Source: Actinomycetes bacterium
Lineage (GTDB): Bacteria > Actinomycetota > Actinomycetes > Actinomycetales > Cellulomonadaceae
Direction: 5' to 3'
DNA: 33,805 nucleotides
Assembly (NCBI GenBank): GCA_021778635.1
Contig: JAJYCD010000035.1
Span: 1 to 33,805 of the forward strand
Below are positions 1-11,800 of this stretch, one piece after another; position 1 is the first letter of the stretch, and the number at the start of each line of letters is the position of its first letter. Below the pieces are notes generated by a model. The model saw only the letters and a program-made list of their open reading frames with translations, was not told the DNA's origin and did no database searches. Position numbers and translations under genes: made by a program.

Positions 1-236
1 CGGGGCGCGTCGGGGGCTACGGCATGCGGATCGTCGAGAGGCTCGCCGACTGGGGTTGGCGGCCGCTGCCGAAGGGCAAGCTCGTCTGGGCGAGGATGCG
101 GGTGGCCGACCTGGTCGAGCCTGGGACGGGCGCCGTCGACCGCGCCGATGCCGCCGAGGGCCCCGTTCCCGGTGGGGAGGACGACGCGGGCGAGGCCCTG
201 AGCCCTCCGGTGGACGAGGGTGACCGCGACGGCTGA
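1..236 (+). CDS. ATP-binding anti-sigma-factor-like protein, C-terminal fragment
   Basis: The open frame enters from the left edge (first full codon at 3) and reads GRVGGYGMRIVERLADWGW before an acidic, low-complexity tail that ends at 236. The GxGMRIVxxLAD segment followed by a short GKLVWA strand is the last ATP-lid part of HATPase_c_2 domains, found in RsbW/SpoIIAB-type serine kinases that hold alternative sigma factors. The N-terminal two thirds of the domain lie outside the window, so substrate and partner cannot be judged. The ATG at 24 is internal to the domain and is not the start. The gene converges on a STAS protein 51 bases away; STAS proteins are the usual antagonists of such kinases, so the two may form a partner-switching pair. 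The roughly 40-residue acidic tail is longer than I would expect. Confidence 0.6.
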   Translation, partial: GRVGGYGMRIVERLADWGWRPLPKGKLVWARMRVADLVEPGTGAVDRADAAEGPVPGGEDDAGEALSPPVDEGDRDG

Positions 237-287
237 GGGTGCCGAGGTCGGTCCCCACCGGTCCAACCGCTCGAGCGGGTCGGGACG

Positions 288-605
288 TCAGTCGCGCTCG
301 CCGTCGGGGTCGATCCGGAACAGGTCGAGCGCCCCGCACACCTCCAGGACGAACAGGTCCCGGGAGTCGGCGCCACGCAGCACCGTCGCCCCGCCGCGTC
401 GCCGGCTCGCATCGGCGAGCGAGATGAGGAACGCCGCGCCCGTGGAGTCCATGAACGTGACCTGGGCCATGTCGATCACCAGCAGCTGGCGGCGCAGACC
501 GACGACGCGCGCGGCGATCCCCGGGAACTGGTCCCGTGCCGCGAGATCGAGGTCGCCGGAGACGACGAGCGTCGTCGTCGCCGACGAGGTGGAGATCTCG
601 ATCAC
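288..605 (-). CDS. STAS-domain anti-anti-sigma factor
   Basis: This 105-residue protein is a single STAS domain of the SpoIIAA/RsbV type. It opens with VIEIS, followed by TTLVVSGDLDLAARDQF (strand, turn and first helix) and LLVIDMAQVTFMDSTGAAFL. Ser54 in the DSTG loop is the residue phosphorylated in the family by an RsbW-type kinase. In family members the unphosphorylated protein binds the kinase and frees a sigma factor. The start is taken as GTG at 605-603 because the frame upstream has no ATG and the domain begins there at once; no clear ribosome binding site is visible. The kinase-like gene ending at 236 on the other strand is the obvious candidate partner, though STAS and kinase genes are usually co-directional. 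Confidence 0.8.
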   Translation of the reverse strand: MIEISTSSATTTLVVSGDLDLAARDQFPGIAARVVGLRRQLLVIDMAQVTFMDSTGAAFLISLADASRRRGGATVLRGADSRDLFVLEVCGALDLFRIDPDGERD

Positions 606-881
606 CGGTACGCACCAGGGGATGAGGGGGCGGGGGTCTCTCGACTGTATCCAGGGGGCGCAGGGGGCGCATGCGGGAGCCGTCGGCGGCAGCGCCGGGG
701 GCGCGGCCTGCCGGGCCGCAGATCCCGGCTCGTCGCCGAGCCGCTCGCGGTGGCGCGTGCGCGGTGCCGCGACCGGGACGCTGCGTCGGGCGCGCCGGTG
801 CGAGCTCCGGATGAGCTGCGAGCTCCGCCGGGGCTGCGGGCTCCGGATGAGCGATCGGCCGAGGCCTGCGACACTGGCCCC
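606..881. other. Intergenic region with short direct repeats
   Basis: These 276 bases separate the divergent STAS and DUF3151 genes. I find no convincing gene. The region holds a 9-base tandem (cagggggcg, twice, about 654-672) and imperfect 18-base repeats near 799-852. A GACACT hexamer lies about 7 bases before the DUF3151 ATG at 882 and may be its -10 box. Confidence 0.5.
799..852. repeat. Imperfect 18-bp direct repeats upstream of DUF3151 gene
   Basis: TGCGAGCTCCGGATGAGC at 799-816 recurs as TGCGGGCTCCGGATGAGC at 835-852, with a partial copy (TGCGAGCTCC) at 817-826 between them. Each unit carries the GAGCTC or GGCTCC core. The array ends about 30 bases before the ATG at 882, so it spans the likely promoter. 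Confidence 0.7.
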
Positions 882-1325
882 ATGACCGGAGAGCACCGTC
901 GCGACCTCCTCGACCCCGAGCCCACGCTGCTGCCCGCGGACCACCCGGACCTCCTGGCCCGGGCGGAGCTCGCTGCCGGGACGGACGCCGTCACCGTCCT
1001 CACCGCGCACCCCGCGTCGTCGTACCTGTGGTCGGCGTTCTCCCGGGGCGCGCTCGGCACCGGGACCCCCGAGGGGGCGCTCGCGGCCTACGCCTACGCC
1101 CGCACCGGGTACCACCGCGGTCTGGATGCGCTGCGCAAGGCCGGCTGGCGCGGGCACGGCCCGATCCCGCCGCACCACGTGCCGAACCAGGGATTCCTGC
1201 TGAGCGTGCTCGCGCTCGAGCAGGCCGCCGCAGCGATCGGTGAGATCGACGAGGCGGAGCGGTGCGAGCGACTGCTGCTCAACTCGGGGACGACCGCGGC
1301 AGAGGTCGCCGAGCTGTTGACCTGA
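882..1325 (+). CDS. DUF3151 family protein
   Basis: This 147-residue protein of unknown function matches the actinobacterial DUF3151 family as I know it. Recognisable stretches are LLPADHP near the N-terminus, SSYLWSAFSRGAL, AYAYARTGYHRGLDALRKAGWRG and the HHVPNQGFLLSVLALEQAA block, followed by a glutamate-rich helix (IGEIDEAERCERLL). The composition is soluble and mostly helical, with no signal peptide or membrane segment. The ATG at 882 is chosen over an upstream in-frame ATG at 750 because family homology begins there and a -10-like GACACT sits a few bases upstream, which would give a leaderless or nearly leaderless message. In many actinobacteria a DUF3151 gene lies near purA; here a chemotaxis receptor gene is inserted between them. 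No function can be stated. Confidence 0.85.
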   Translation: MTGEHRRDLLDPEPTLLPADHPDLLARAELAAGTDAVTVLTAHPASSYLWSAFSRGALGTGTPEGALAAYAYARTGYHRGLDALRKAGWRGHGPIPPHHVPNQGFLLSVLALEQAAAAIGEIDEAERCERLLLNSGTTAAEVAELLT

Positions 1326-1401
1326 CGGGCCGCAACGGACCCCTGGACGTGCCACCGGGTCGCGCCGGCGCGACTCCCGGTCCGCAGTCTGCGCGCGATT
1401 C

Positions 1402-1429
1402 CTCAGGGCGGATGCTGTGCTGCCGATGT
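1402..1429 (+). promoter_or_regulatory. FliA/WhiG-type (sigma-28) promoter of the chemotaxis receptor gene
   Basis: CTCA at 1402-1405 is followed after 16 bases by GCCGATGT at 1422-1429. This matches the CTCA-N15-17-GCCGAT pattern I know for actinobacterial flagellar sigma factors and resembles TAAA-N15-GCCGATAA of WhiG/FliA. Transcription would start about 1436, roughly 35 bases before the ATG at 1471. Confidence 0.6.
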
Positions 1430-1470
1430 GAGGGCCGCAAGCGTCAGCCGGGACCGAGGACCTCACGACC

Positions 1471-4549
<3,079 letters not shown>

Positions 4550-4627
4550 GGCGACGGTGATCGACCACGTCGGACGGGCGCGGCCCGCGTGCGCGCAGAC
4601 GCCGACCGGCGCCGAGAGGGTGTCGGC

Positions 4628-5260
4628 ATGACCGGCCGTCGGACGTCCGTCCTCCCGGACTCGCGCGTGCTCGTCGGACCGGTCGTGACGCTGCGACCGC
4701 TCGGTACGGGGGATGCGGCGGAGCTCTTCGAGGCGATCGGCTCGGAGGAGGTCTGGGCCGCCGGGTACAACGGTGGCGAGGCTGCGCGACCGCACAGCGA
4801 GGCCGAGATGGAGCGGTGGATCGACGCCCTCGTGCACCACGGACCGCGGGCGACCTACGCCGTGACCCTCACGGCGGACTCGACCCTCGGACCCGCCGGG
4901 CGCGTCGTCGGGACCTCGTCGCTCGTCGAGGCCGACCTCACCCACCACCGGGTGCACCTCGGCGCGACGGCCTACGCTCCGCGGGTCTGGGGCACGGCGG
5001 TGAACCCGGCGGCGAAGCGTCTGCTGCTCGCCCACGCCTTCGAGGACTGCGGCTTCGAGCGTGTGAAGATCCAGACCGATCAGATCAACACCCGCTCGCA
5101 GGCCGCGATCGCCAAGCTCGGGGCGACGCGGGAGGGCGTGTTGCGCCATGAGATGATCCGGGCCGACGGGACCTGGCGGGACACGGTCGTGTTCTCGATC
5201 CTGGCCGACGAGTGGCCGGACGTGCGGGCTCGCCTCGACGCGAGGATGGCGGCGCGCTGA
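4628..5260 (+). CDS. GNAT family N-acetyltransferase (RimJ/RimL-like)
   Basis: This 210-residue protein resembles the RimJ/RimL branch of GNAT acetyltransferases. It begins with VGPVVTLRPLGTGDAAELFEAI, has a central GRVVGTSSLVEAD strand pair, then YAPRVWGTAVNPAAKRLLLAHAFE (acetyl-CoA loop and helix) and the diagnostic FERVKIQTDQINTRSQAAIAKLGATREGVLR block. ATG 4628 is preferred to 4589 because a purine-rich gagaggg lies about 8 bases upstream and the domain starts soon after. It lies 78 bases after purA on the same strand and ends near a convergent regulator gene. Family members acetylate ribosomal N-termini, amino-sugar antibiotics or other small amines; the target here is unknown. Confidence 0.88.
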   Translation: MTGRRTSVLPDSRVLVGPVVTLRPLGTGDAAELFEAIGSEEVWAAGYNGGEAARPHSEAEMERWIDALVHHGPRATYAVTLTADSTLGPAGRVVGTSSLVEADLTHHRVHLGATAYAPRVWGTAVNPAAKRLLLAHAFEDCGFERVKIQTDQINTRSQAAIAKLGATREGVLRHEMIRADGTWRDTVVFSILADEWPDVRARLDARMAAR

Positions 5261-5268
5261 GGTCGGAC

Positions 5269-5308
5269 GTGCGCGTCGGGGCACCGGGCACAGCGCGGAC
5301 GCGCGCAC
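5269..5308. terminator. Probable bidirectional terminator hairpin
   Basis: GTGCGCGTC at 5269-5277 can pair with GACGCGCGCAC at 5298-5308, with a two-base bulge, in the 79-base gap between two convergent genes. There is no T-tract, as is common for actinobacterial hairpins. Confidence 0.4.
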
Positions 5309-5339
5309 TGCGGGACGGTGCGGGCGCGCCGGGCACGTG

Positions 5340-6776
5340 TCAGGCGGTCGGGGCGTGGCGCTCGAGGAAGGTGTAGACCTCGGCGTCGTCCACGCCGGGG
5401 AACGTGCCACCGGGTAGCGGCGCGAGGACCTGGGCGTGCAGGCGCGCGCTCGGCCACGACTGGTCGGCCCATCGGGCGGTCAGGTCGCCCGGCGGCTGCC
5501 GGCAGCACGTCGGGTCGGGGCAGCGGGAGACGGTGTGGCGCGTGGTGTCCCGCCCGCGGAACCACTTCGAGTGCACGTACGGCACGCCGACCGTGATCGA
5601 GAACTCCCCCGACGTCGTCGCCCCGGTCTGCGCCGTGCACCAGAACGTGCCCGCCGGGGTGTCGGTGTACTGGTGGAACTCGGTGGCACGGTCCCGCACC
5701 GTGAAGGCCATGCGCGACGTCCACTGACGGCACACGATCTGGCCCTCGATCGCGCCGGTCGGGTCAGTGGCGAAGCCGACCTCGTCGTTCTCGTAGCCGC
5801 GGTAGAGCGTGCCGTCGTCGCCGACCCGCATGAAGTGCACCGGGATCCCGAGGTGCGCGGTGGCCAGGTTCGTGAAGCGCATGGCCGCGGCCTCGTGCGT
5901 CACGCCGAACGCGTCGCGGAAGTCCTCGATCGCGAGGTCGCGCTCGCGCTTCGCGTTCTGGAGCACGTCGACGGCGCGTCCCCGCGGGATGAGGCACGCC
6001 GCGGCGAAGTAGTTGATCTCCATCCGCTGGCGCAGGAAGTCCGCGTAGCTCGCCGGGCGCTCGTGCGCGAGCACACGGTGGGCGATCGCCTGGAGCGCGA
6101 GGGACCGCAGACCGTGGCCGCCGGGGATCGAGGCCGGTGGGAGGTAGATGCGACCGCTCGCGAGGTCGGTGACCGTGCGCGTCGAGTGCGGGAGGTCGCC
6201 CACGTGCAGGATCTGGAAGCCGAGCTGCTCGGCCATGCGGGCCACCGCCCGGTGCGTGAGGGCGCCCGACGTGTACCCGGCCGCGCGCGACATCCGCTCG
6301 GCGGCGTCCTCGATGTCGGGCAGGTAGTTGTCGCGCTCACGCATCCACAGGCGCAGCTCCGTGTTCGCCCGACGCGCCTCCTCGGGGGTCGCGATCGATG
6401 CGTTCGCGCGGCGCGCGAGCTCCTCGTGCAGGCCGACCAGGGCCTCGAGCGCCTCGAGCGGGAGGGTGCGGCTGACGCGCACGGACGGCAGTCCGAGCCC
6501 CGCGTAGAGCGTGCTCCCCTGGGCGCGGTCGAGGGCGATCTCGAGGGCCGCCCGGCGGCTCGGCGGCTCGGTCGCGAGCAGGTCGGAGAGCGCGATGCCG
6601 AGAGCGGCGGCGATCGACTGGAGGAGCGAGATCCGGGGCTCCCGCCGACCGTTCTCGATCAGCGAGAGCTGGCTGGGGGCGGTCGCGACGGCGGCGCCGA
6701 GCTGGTCGAGCGTCAGGCCGGCCGTGGTGCGGAAGTGCCGGATGCGTCGTCCGAGTGTCAGGAGGTCGGTGGCCAT
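5340..6776 (-). CDS. RamB/ScfR-type transcriptional regulator
   Basis: This 478-residue regulator starts with an XRE helix-turn-helix (about 5-65: LGRRIRHFRTTAGLTLDQLG, PSQLSLIENGRREPRISLLQ). Next come a helical linker (about 100-160), a degenerate ImmA/IrrE-like domain (about 180-300) and a DUF2083-type C-terminal domain with a cysteine cluster, CPDPTCC (about 419-425). The peptidase-like helix reads IAHRVLAHER instead of HExxH, so peptidase activity is unlikely, as in the RamB family. RamB proteins control acetate and glyoxylate-shunt genes in corynebacteria and mycobacteria. Divergence from PEP carboxykinase supports a role at the gluconeogenesis node. The two start codons are 122 bases apart and share an imperfect dyad. 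The effector, perhaps an acyl-CoA or short-chain acid, is inferred from the family. Confidence 0.85.
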   Translation of the reverse strand: MATDLLTLGRRIRHFRTTAGLTLDQLGAAVATAPSQLSLIENGRREPRISLLQSIAAALGIALSDLLATEPPSRRAALEIALDRAQGSTLYAGLGLPSVRVSRTLPLEALEALVGLHEELARRANASIATPEEARRANTELRLWMRERDNYLPDIEDAAERMSRAAGYTSGALTHRAVARMAEQLGFQILHVGDLPHSTRTVTDLASGRIYLPPASIPGGHGLRSLALQAIAHRVLAHERPASYADFLRQRMEINYFAAACLIPRGRAVDVLQNAKRERDLAIEDFRDAFGVTHEAAAMRFTNLATAHLGIPVHFMRVGDDGTLYRGYENDEVGFATDPTGAIEGQIVCRQWTSRMAFTVRDRATEFHQYTDTPAGTFWCTAQTGATTSGEFSITVGVPYVHSKWFRGRDTTRHTVSRCPDPTCCRQPPGDLTARWADQSWPSARLHAQVLAPLPGGTFPGVDDAEVYTFLERHAPTA

Positions 6777-6790
6777 TGCTTCACGCTATC

Positions 6791-6809
6791 GAAAGATCGG
6801 CGAATCTTC
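6791..6809. promoter_or_regulatory. Candidate operator between ramB-like gene and pckG
   Basis: GAAAGAT at 6791-6797 and ATCTTC at 6804-6809 form an imperfect inverted repeat around CGGCGA. It lies 15 bases upstream of the regulator ATG (6776) and about 90 bases upstream of pckG. This is the most AT-rich stretch nearby. It loosely resembles RamB sites in having an AAAG and GC core, but I cannot score it. Confidence 0.35.
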
Positions 6810-6898
6810 ACGTGCCATATCGGTTGAAGGGCTACCGGAATCGGACGAGGGTGGAGAGCGAGCGCTGACACCGACCGCAATCGCACGAGAGGCCCACG

Positions 6899-8740
<1,842 letters not shown>

Positions 8741-8793
8741 GCCACCCCTCTCCGGTCACCGGGGCCGTCCGCACGTCACCGGAACCGTGAACT

Positions 8794-8860
8794 CCCGTCA
8801 CGTGGAGCGTGCTGCCGCGACACACCGGCGTGTCGCGCGCGGCGCGCTCCGCGTGACGGG
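8794..8860. terminator. Large nested inverted repeat downstream of pckG
   Basis: An outer arm at 8794-8809 pairs with 8845-8860 over 16 positions: CCCGTCACG with CGTGACGGG, one U-G pair, then GGAGCG with CGCTCC. Inside it sits a perfect 8-bp hairpin, CGCGACAC at 8816-8823 with GTGTCGCG at 8830-8837 and a six-base loop. There is no T-tract. It lies between pckG and purD and most simply acts as a terminator or stabilising 3' structure; a palindromic extragenic element or a structured RNA are alternatives. Confidence 0.6.
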
Positions 8861-8905
8861 GGGAGACGAGGGTGAGCGAGGGCGGCCCGCCCGGGTGCGG
8901 GCCGA

Positions 8906-8911
8906 TAGGCT
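8906..8911 (+). promoter_or_regulatory. Probable -10 box of a leaderless purD transcript
   Basis: TAGGCT at 8906-8911 (within gataggct) ends 8 bases before the GTG start of purD at 8920. This is the spacing expected when transcription begins at the start codon. No convincing -35 is visible and no ribosome binding site precedes the GTG, which supports a leaderless message. Confidence 0.5.
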
Positions 8912-8919
8912 CAGGGCCC

Positions 8920-10176
8920 GTGAAGATCCTCGTCATCGGCACCGGTGCTCGTGAGCACGCCCTCGTCCGCGCCCTCGCGGCAGATGCGCAGGTGAGCGAG
9001 CTGCACGCCGCGCCGGGCAACCCGGGCATCGGCGCGGACGCGACGTTGCACGAGGTCGACCCGCTCGACGGTGACGCCGTCGCCGCGCTCGCGACCGACC
9101 TCGGCGTGGACCTCGTCGTCGTCGGCCCGGAGGCGCCGCTCGTCGCCGGGGTCGCGGACGCCGTCCGCGCCACCGGGATCGCGTGCTTCGGGCCGAGCCG
9201 TGAGGCCGCCGCTCTCGAGGGGTCCAAGGCGTTCGCGAAGGACGTGATGGCGGCCGCCGCGGTGCCGACCGCGATGGCTCATGTCTGCACGTCCCACGCC
9301 CAGGTCGCCGATGCGCTCGACGCGTTCGGAGCGCCGTACGTCGTGAAGGAGGACGGTCTCGCCGCCGGGAAGGGCGTGGTCGTGACGGACGATCGCGCGG
9401 CCGCGCTCGAGCACGCCGATGCGTGCCTCGCGAAGGCCGGCGGGAAGGTCGTCGTCGAGGAGTACCTCGACGGGCCGGAGATCTCGCTGTTCTGCCTCAC
9501 GGACGGCTCGACCGTCGTGCCGTTGGCCCCCGCGCAGGACTTCAAGCGGGCCCTCGACGGCGACGCGGGCCCGAACACCGGCGGTATGGGGGCGTACTCG
9601 CCGTTGCCGTGGGCGCCTGCCGACCTCGTCGCCGAGGTGGTCGAGCGCGTCGCCCAGCCGACCGTCGACGAGATGGCGCGCCGGGGGATCCCGTTCTCGG
9701 GAGTGCTCTACGTCGGCCTCGCGCTGACGAGCCGGGGTCCGCGCGTCGTGGAGTTCAACGCACGGTTCGGCGACCCGGAGACGCAGGTCGTGCTCGCCCG
9801 GCTCGCCACGCCGCTCGCGACCGTCCTCGACGCGGTCGCCACCGGAACCCTGGGGACGCTCCCTCCGCTGCGCTGGCGCGACGAGGCCGCGGTGACCGTG
9901 GTCGTGGCGGCGCACGGGTACCCGGCCGCCGTACGGCACGGTGACCCGATCACGGGGGTCGAGGCCGCGGAGCGGGTTCCGGACGTCCAGGTGCTCCACG
10001 CCGGGACAGCGCTGGTCGACGGCGTCCTGGTCGCCTCGGGCGGCCGGGTGCTCTCGGTCGTCGGTCGTGGTCCGGACGTCGCCAGCGCGCGTGCGGCCGC
10101 CTATGCGGCGATCGAGCGGATCGACCTGCCGGGGTCTCATCACCGCACCGATATCGCGGCGTCAATCACTGGTTGA
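8920..10176 (+). CDS. purD: Phosphoribosylamine-glycine ligase (GAR synthetase)
   Basis: PurD couples glycine to phosphoribosylamine with ATP, the second step of de novo purine synthesis. The 418-residue protein shows the ATP-grasp layout: N-domain [27 protein letters not shown] and [14 protein letters not shown], then the [14 protein letters not shown] loop (about 143-153), [23 protein letters not shown] and [11 protein letters not shown] (metal and glycine site). GTG 8920 is preferred to an upstream ATG/GTG frame extension because MKILVIG is the canonical start and a -10 box sits 8 bases before it. It is the first gene of the purine block. Its stop codon lies inside the promoter of the next gene (10173-10201). 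Confidence 0.96.
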   Translation: MKILVIGTGAREHALVRALAADAQVSELHAAPGNPGIGADATLHEVDPLDGDAVAALATDLGVDLVVVGPEAPLVAGVADAVRATGIACFGPSREAAALEGSKAFAKDVMAAAAVPTAMAHVCTSHAQVADALDAFGAPYVVKEDGLAAGKGVVVTDDRAAALEHADACLAKAGGKVVVEEYLDGPEISLFCLTDGSTVVPLAPAQDFKRALDGDAGPNTGGMGAYSPLPWAPADLVAEVVERVAQPTVDEMARRGIPFSGVLYVGLALTSRGPRVVEFNARFGDPETQVVLARLATPLATVLDAVATGTLGTLPPLRWRDEAAVTVVVAAHGYPAAVRHGDPITGVEAAERVPDVQVLHAGTALVDGVLVASGGRVLSVVGRGPDVASARAAAYAAIERIDLPGSHHRTDIAASITG

Positions 10177-10194
10177 CATGGAGCATGTGTCAAC
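10172..10194. promoter_or_regulatory. Palindromic operator candidate over the HTH-gene promoter
   Basis: GTTGACA at 10172-10178 and TGTCAAC at 10188-10194 are perfect 7-base inverted arms around a 9-base spacer. A third half-site, GTTGAC, lies at 10200-10205 in direct orientation. The first arm is also the -35 box and the third half-site overlaps the end of the -10 box, so a bound protein would block RNA polymerase. The DNA-binding protein encoded next door is the obvious candidate ligand. Confidence 0.55.
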
Positions 10195-10201
10195 CTACAG
10201 T
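10173..10201 (+). promoter_or_regulatory. Consensus promoter of the HTH gene, overlapping the purD stop
   Basis: TTGACA at 10173-10178 and TACAGT at 10196-10201 are spaced by exactly 17 bases. The -10 ends 6 bases before the GTG at 10208, which predicts a leaderless transcript. The purD stop codon (10174-10176) is inside the -35 box. Confidence 0.75.
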
Positions 10202-10207
10202 TGACGC

Positions 10208-10798
10208 GTGACCACCGAGATGAACGCGCCGGACCTGCGCCAGCTCCTCTCCGAGGCGATCGATGCCGCGGGACCAGGCCTGGCAGCGCGGCTGGGGACG
10301 GAGCCGTCCGCGCACCTCGAGCTCGTCGCTCTCGTGCTCCAGGCGCGCACCGAGACCGAGGCGCTGCTCCGGTCGACCATCGCGGCGGCCCGGTCGGCCG
10401 GATGCACCTGGGAGGCGATCGGGCAGGTCCTGGACATGTCCCGGCAGGCTGCACAGCAGAGGTACGGCAAGGACGAGCCGGTCGAGCCTCGACCGGGCGG
10501 CCGGGTGGTCCGACTGGCGCCCCTCAGCGCGGTCAACGAGATGCGGGTGCTGGACCGGGCGGGACGCTACGGCTGGCACGGGATCGGCTACGGGGCGCTG
10601 TTCCACGTGGTGCAGAAGTCGGACGAGCAGTGGGAGCACCGCCGGGTGCACGTCGTCGGTGCCGAGAGACGGCGGCTCGAGGCCGACGGCTGGGAGCGGT
10701 TCGGCGGAGGCTGGTTCCCGTGGTTGTACTACAAGCGGTGCACCGGGGCACCGGCCCTGCCCGAGCCGACGACGGACGACTACCTGATGCGCCCGTAG
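10208..10798 (+). CDS. Hypothetical helix-turn-helix DNA-binding protein
   Basis: I do not recognise a named family for this 196-residue protein. Residues about 50-88 (LLRSTIAAARSAGCTWEAIGQVLDMSRQAAQQRYG) read as a helix-turn-helix of the type seen in many actinobacterial AAGxSWxxIGxxLGxSRQAAxxRF proteins. Before it is a helical segment rich in Leu, Ala and Glu. The C-terminal half (HGIGYGALFHVVQKSDEQWEHRRVHVVGA...GWERFGGGWFPWLYYKR) is rich in aromatic residues and unlike standard effector domains. GTG 10208 is chosen because a consensus promoter ends 6 bases upstream and there is no ribosome binding site. It sits between purD and purC and has its own promoter, so it is not a passive operon member. 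It probably represses itself; control of purC and the genes that follow is possible but unproven. Confidence 0.75.
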   Translation: MTTEMNAPDLRQLLSEAIDAAGPGLAARLGTEPSAHLELVALVLQARTETEALLRSTIAAARSAGCTWEAIGQVLDMSRQAAQQRYGKDEPVEPRPGGRVVRLAPLSAVNEMRVLDRAGRYGWHGIGYGALFHVVQKSDEQWEHRRVHVVGAERRRLEADGWERFGGGWFPWLYYKRCTGAPALPEPTTDDYLMRP

Positions 10799-10873
10799 CC
10801 GTCGGACGTCGTCCGCCGGCCGACATCTGGTCCCGGGCGTCATGAGGCTCCCCGGTGCGGAAGGATGTGCGTC

Positions 10874-11800
10874 GTGAGCGCGCCACTCGAGCTGACCGGT
10901 TGGACCCACACCTACTCCGGGAAGGTCCGGGACCTGTACGTCCCCGACCTCCCACCCGGCACCGCGCACCCCGCAGGTGACGTGGTCCTGGTCGTCGCGA
11001 GCGACCGGATCAGCGCCTACGACCACGTGCTGTCCACCCCCGTCCCCGACAAGGGCGTCGTCCTGACGCAGCTCAGCCTCTGGTGGTTCGAGCAGGTCGC
11101 CGACCTGGTCCCCAACCACGTGGTGACGGCGGAGGTCGGCGAGCACGGGGTCCCGGCGGCGGTCGCGGGCCGCGCGATGGTGTGCCGCCGCCTCGAGATG
11201 TACCCGGTGGAGTGCGTCGCACGCGGCTATCTCACCGGATCGGGGCTCGTCGAGTACCGCGCGGGCCAGCAGGTGTGCGGGGTGCCGCTGCCGGTTGGCC
11301 TGGTGGACGGCTCGCGACTTCCCGAGCCGATCTTCACCCCGGCGACCAAGGCCGAGCTCGGTGCGCACGACGAGAACGTGAGCTTCGACGTCGTCGCGGC
11401 GCAGCTCGGGACCGACGCCGCGACTCGGCTGCGGGACCTCACGCTCGCGGTGTACTCGCGGGCGGAGGGCATCGCGCGCGAGCGGGGCGTGATCCTCGCC
11501 GACACCAAGCTCGAGTTCGGCCGCGCGCTCGACGGCCCGGACGCGGGTGCCGTCGTGCTCGGCGACGAGGTGCTGACGCCGGACTCGTCGCGATTCTGGC
11601 CGGCGGACACGTGGGCCCCCGGCGGTGCGCAGCCGAGCTTCGACAAGCAGTACGTCCGTGACTGGCTGACGTCGGACGCCTCCGGGTGGGACCGTTCGAG
11701 CGACGCACCGCCGCCGCCGTTGCCCGCCGAGGTGGTCGAGCGCACCCGCGCGCGCTACCTCGAGGCCTTCGAGCGGCTGACCGGTCGAGCCGCGCTCTGA
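10874..11800 (+). CDS. purC: SAICAR synthetase (phosphoribosylaminoimidazole-succinocarboxamide synthase)
   Basis: PurC joins CAIR and aspartate using ATP to give SAICAR. The 308-residue protein carries SGKVRDLY (about 15-22), VASDRISAYD (about 41-50), CRRLEMYPVECVARGYLTGS (about 104-123), DTKLEFG and the SRFWP...SFDKQYVRDWL segment typical of longer PurC proteins. GTG 10874 is preferred to ATG 10865: GGAAGG at 10859-10864 is 9 bases from the GTG but abuts the ATG. Its stop overlaps the ATG of the amidohydrolase gene (TGATG), so the two are translationally coupled. The gap after the HTH gene is 75 bases and contains a small CGGACG/CGTCCG dyad. Confidence 0.96.
   Translation: MSAPLELTGWTHTYSGKVRDLYVPDLPPGTAHPAGDVVLVVASDRISAYDHVLSTPVPDKGVVLTQLSLWWFEQVADLVPNHVVTAEVGEHGVPAAVAGRAMVCRRLEMYPVECVARGYLTGSGLVEYRAGQQVCGVPLPVGLVDGSRLPEPIFTPATKAELGAHDENVSFDVVAAQLGTDAATRLRDLTLAVYSRAEGIARERGVILADTKLEFGRALDGPDAGAVVLGDEVLTPDSSRFWPADTWAPGGAQPSFDKQYVRDWLTSDASGWDRSSDAPPPPLPAEVVERTRARYLEAFERLTGRAAL

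Noticed and set aside
602-1060. Minus-strand open frame opposite DUF3151
   Set aside because: Ser/Arg-rich shadow; the plus-strand DUF3151 protein explains the conservation.
5436-6827. Long plus-strand open frame over the RamB-like gene
   Set aside because: It mirrors the minus-strand regulator, is rich in Arg and Val, and has no recognisable domain.
9423-9944. Open frame inside purD in another plus-strand frame
   Set aside because: Arg/Pro-rich shadow of a strongly conserved gene.
10804-10816. CGGACG/CGTCCG dyad between the HTH gene and purC as a regulator site
   Set aside because: Such GC palindromes are frequent at this base composition; no half-site match to the GTTGACA dyad upstream.
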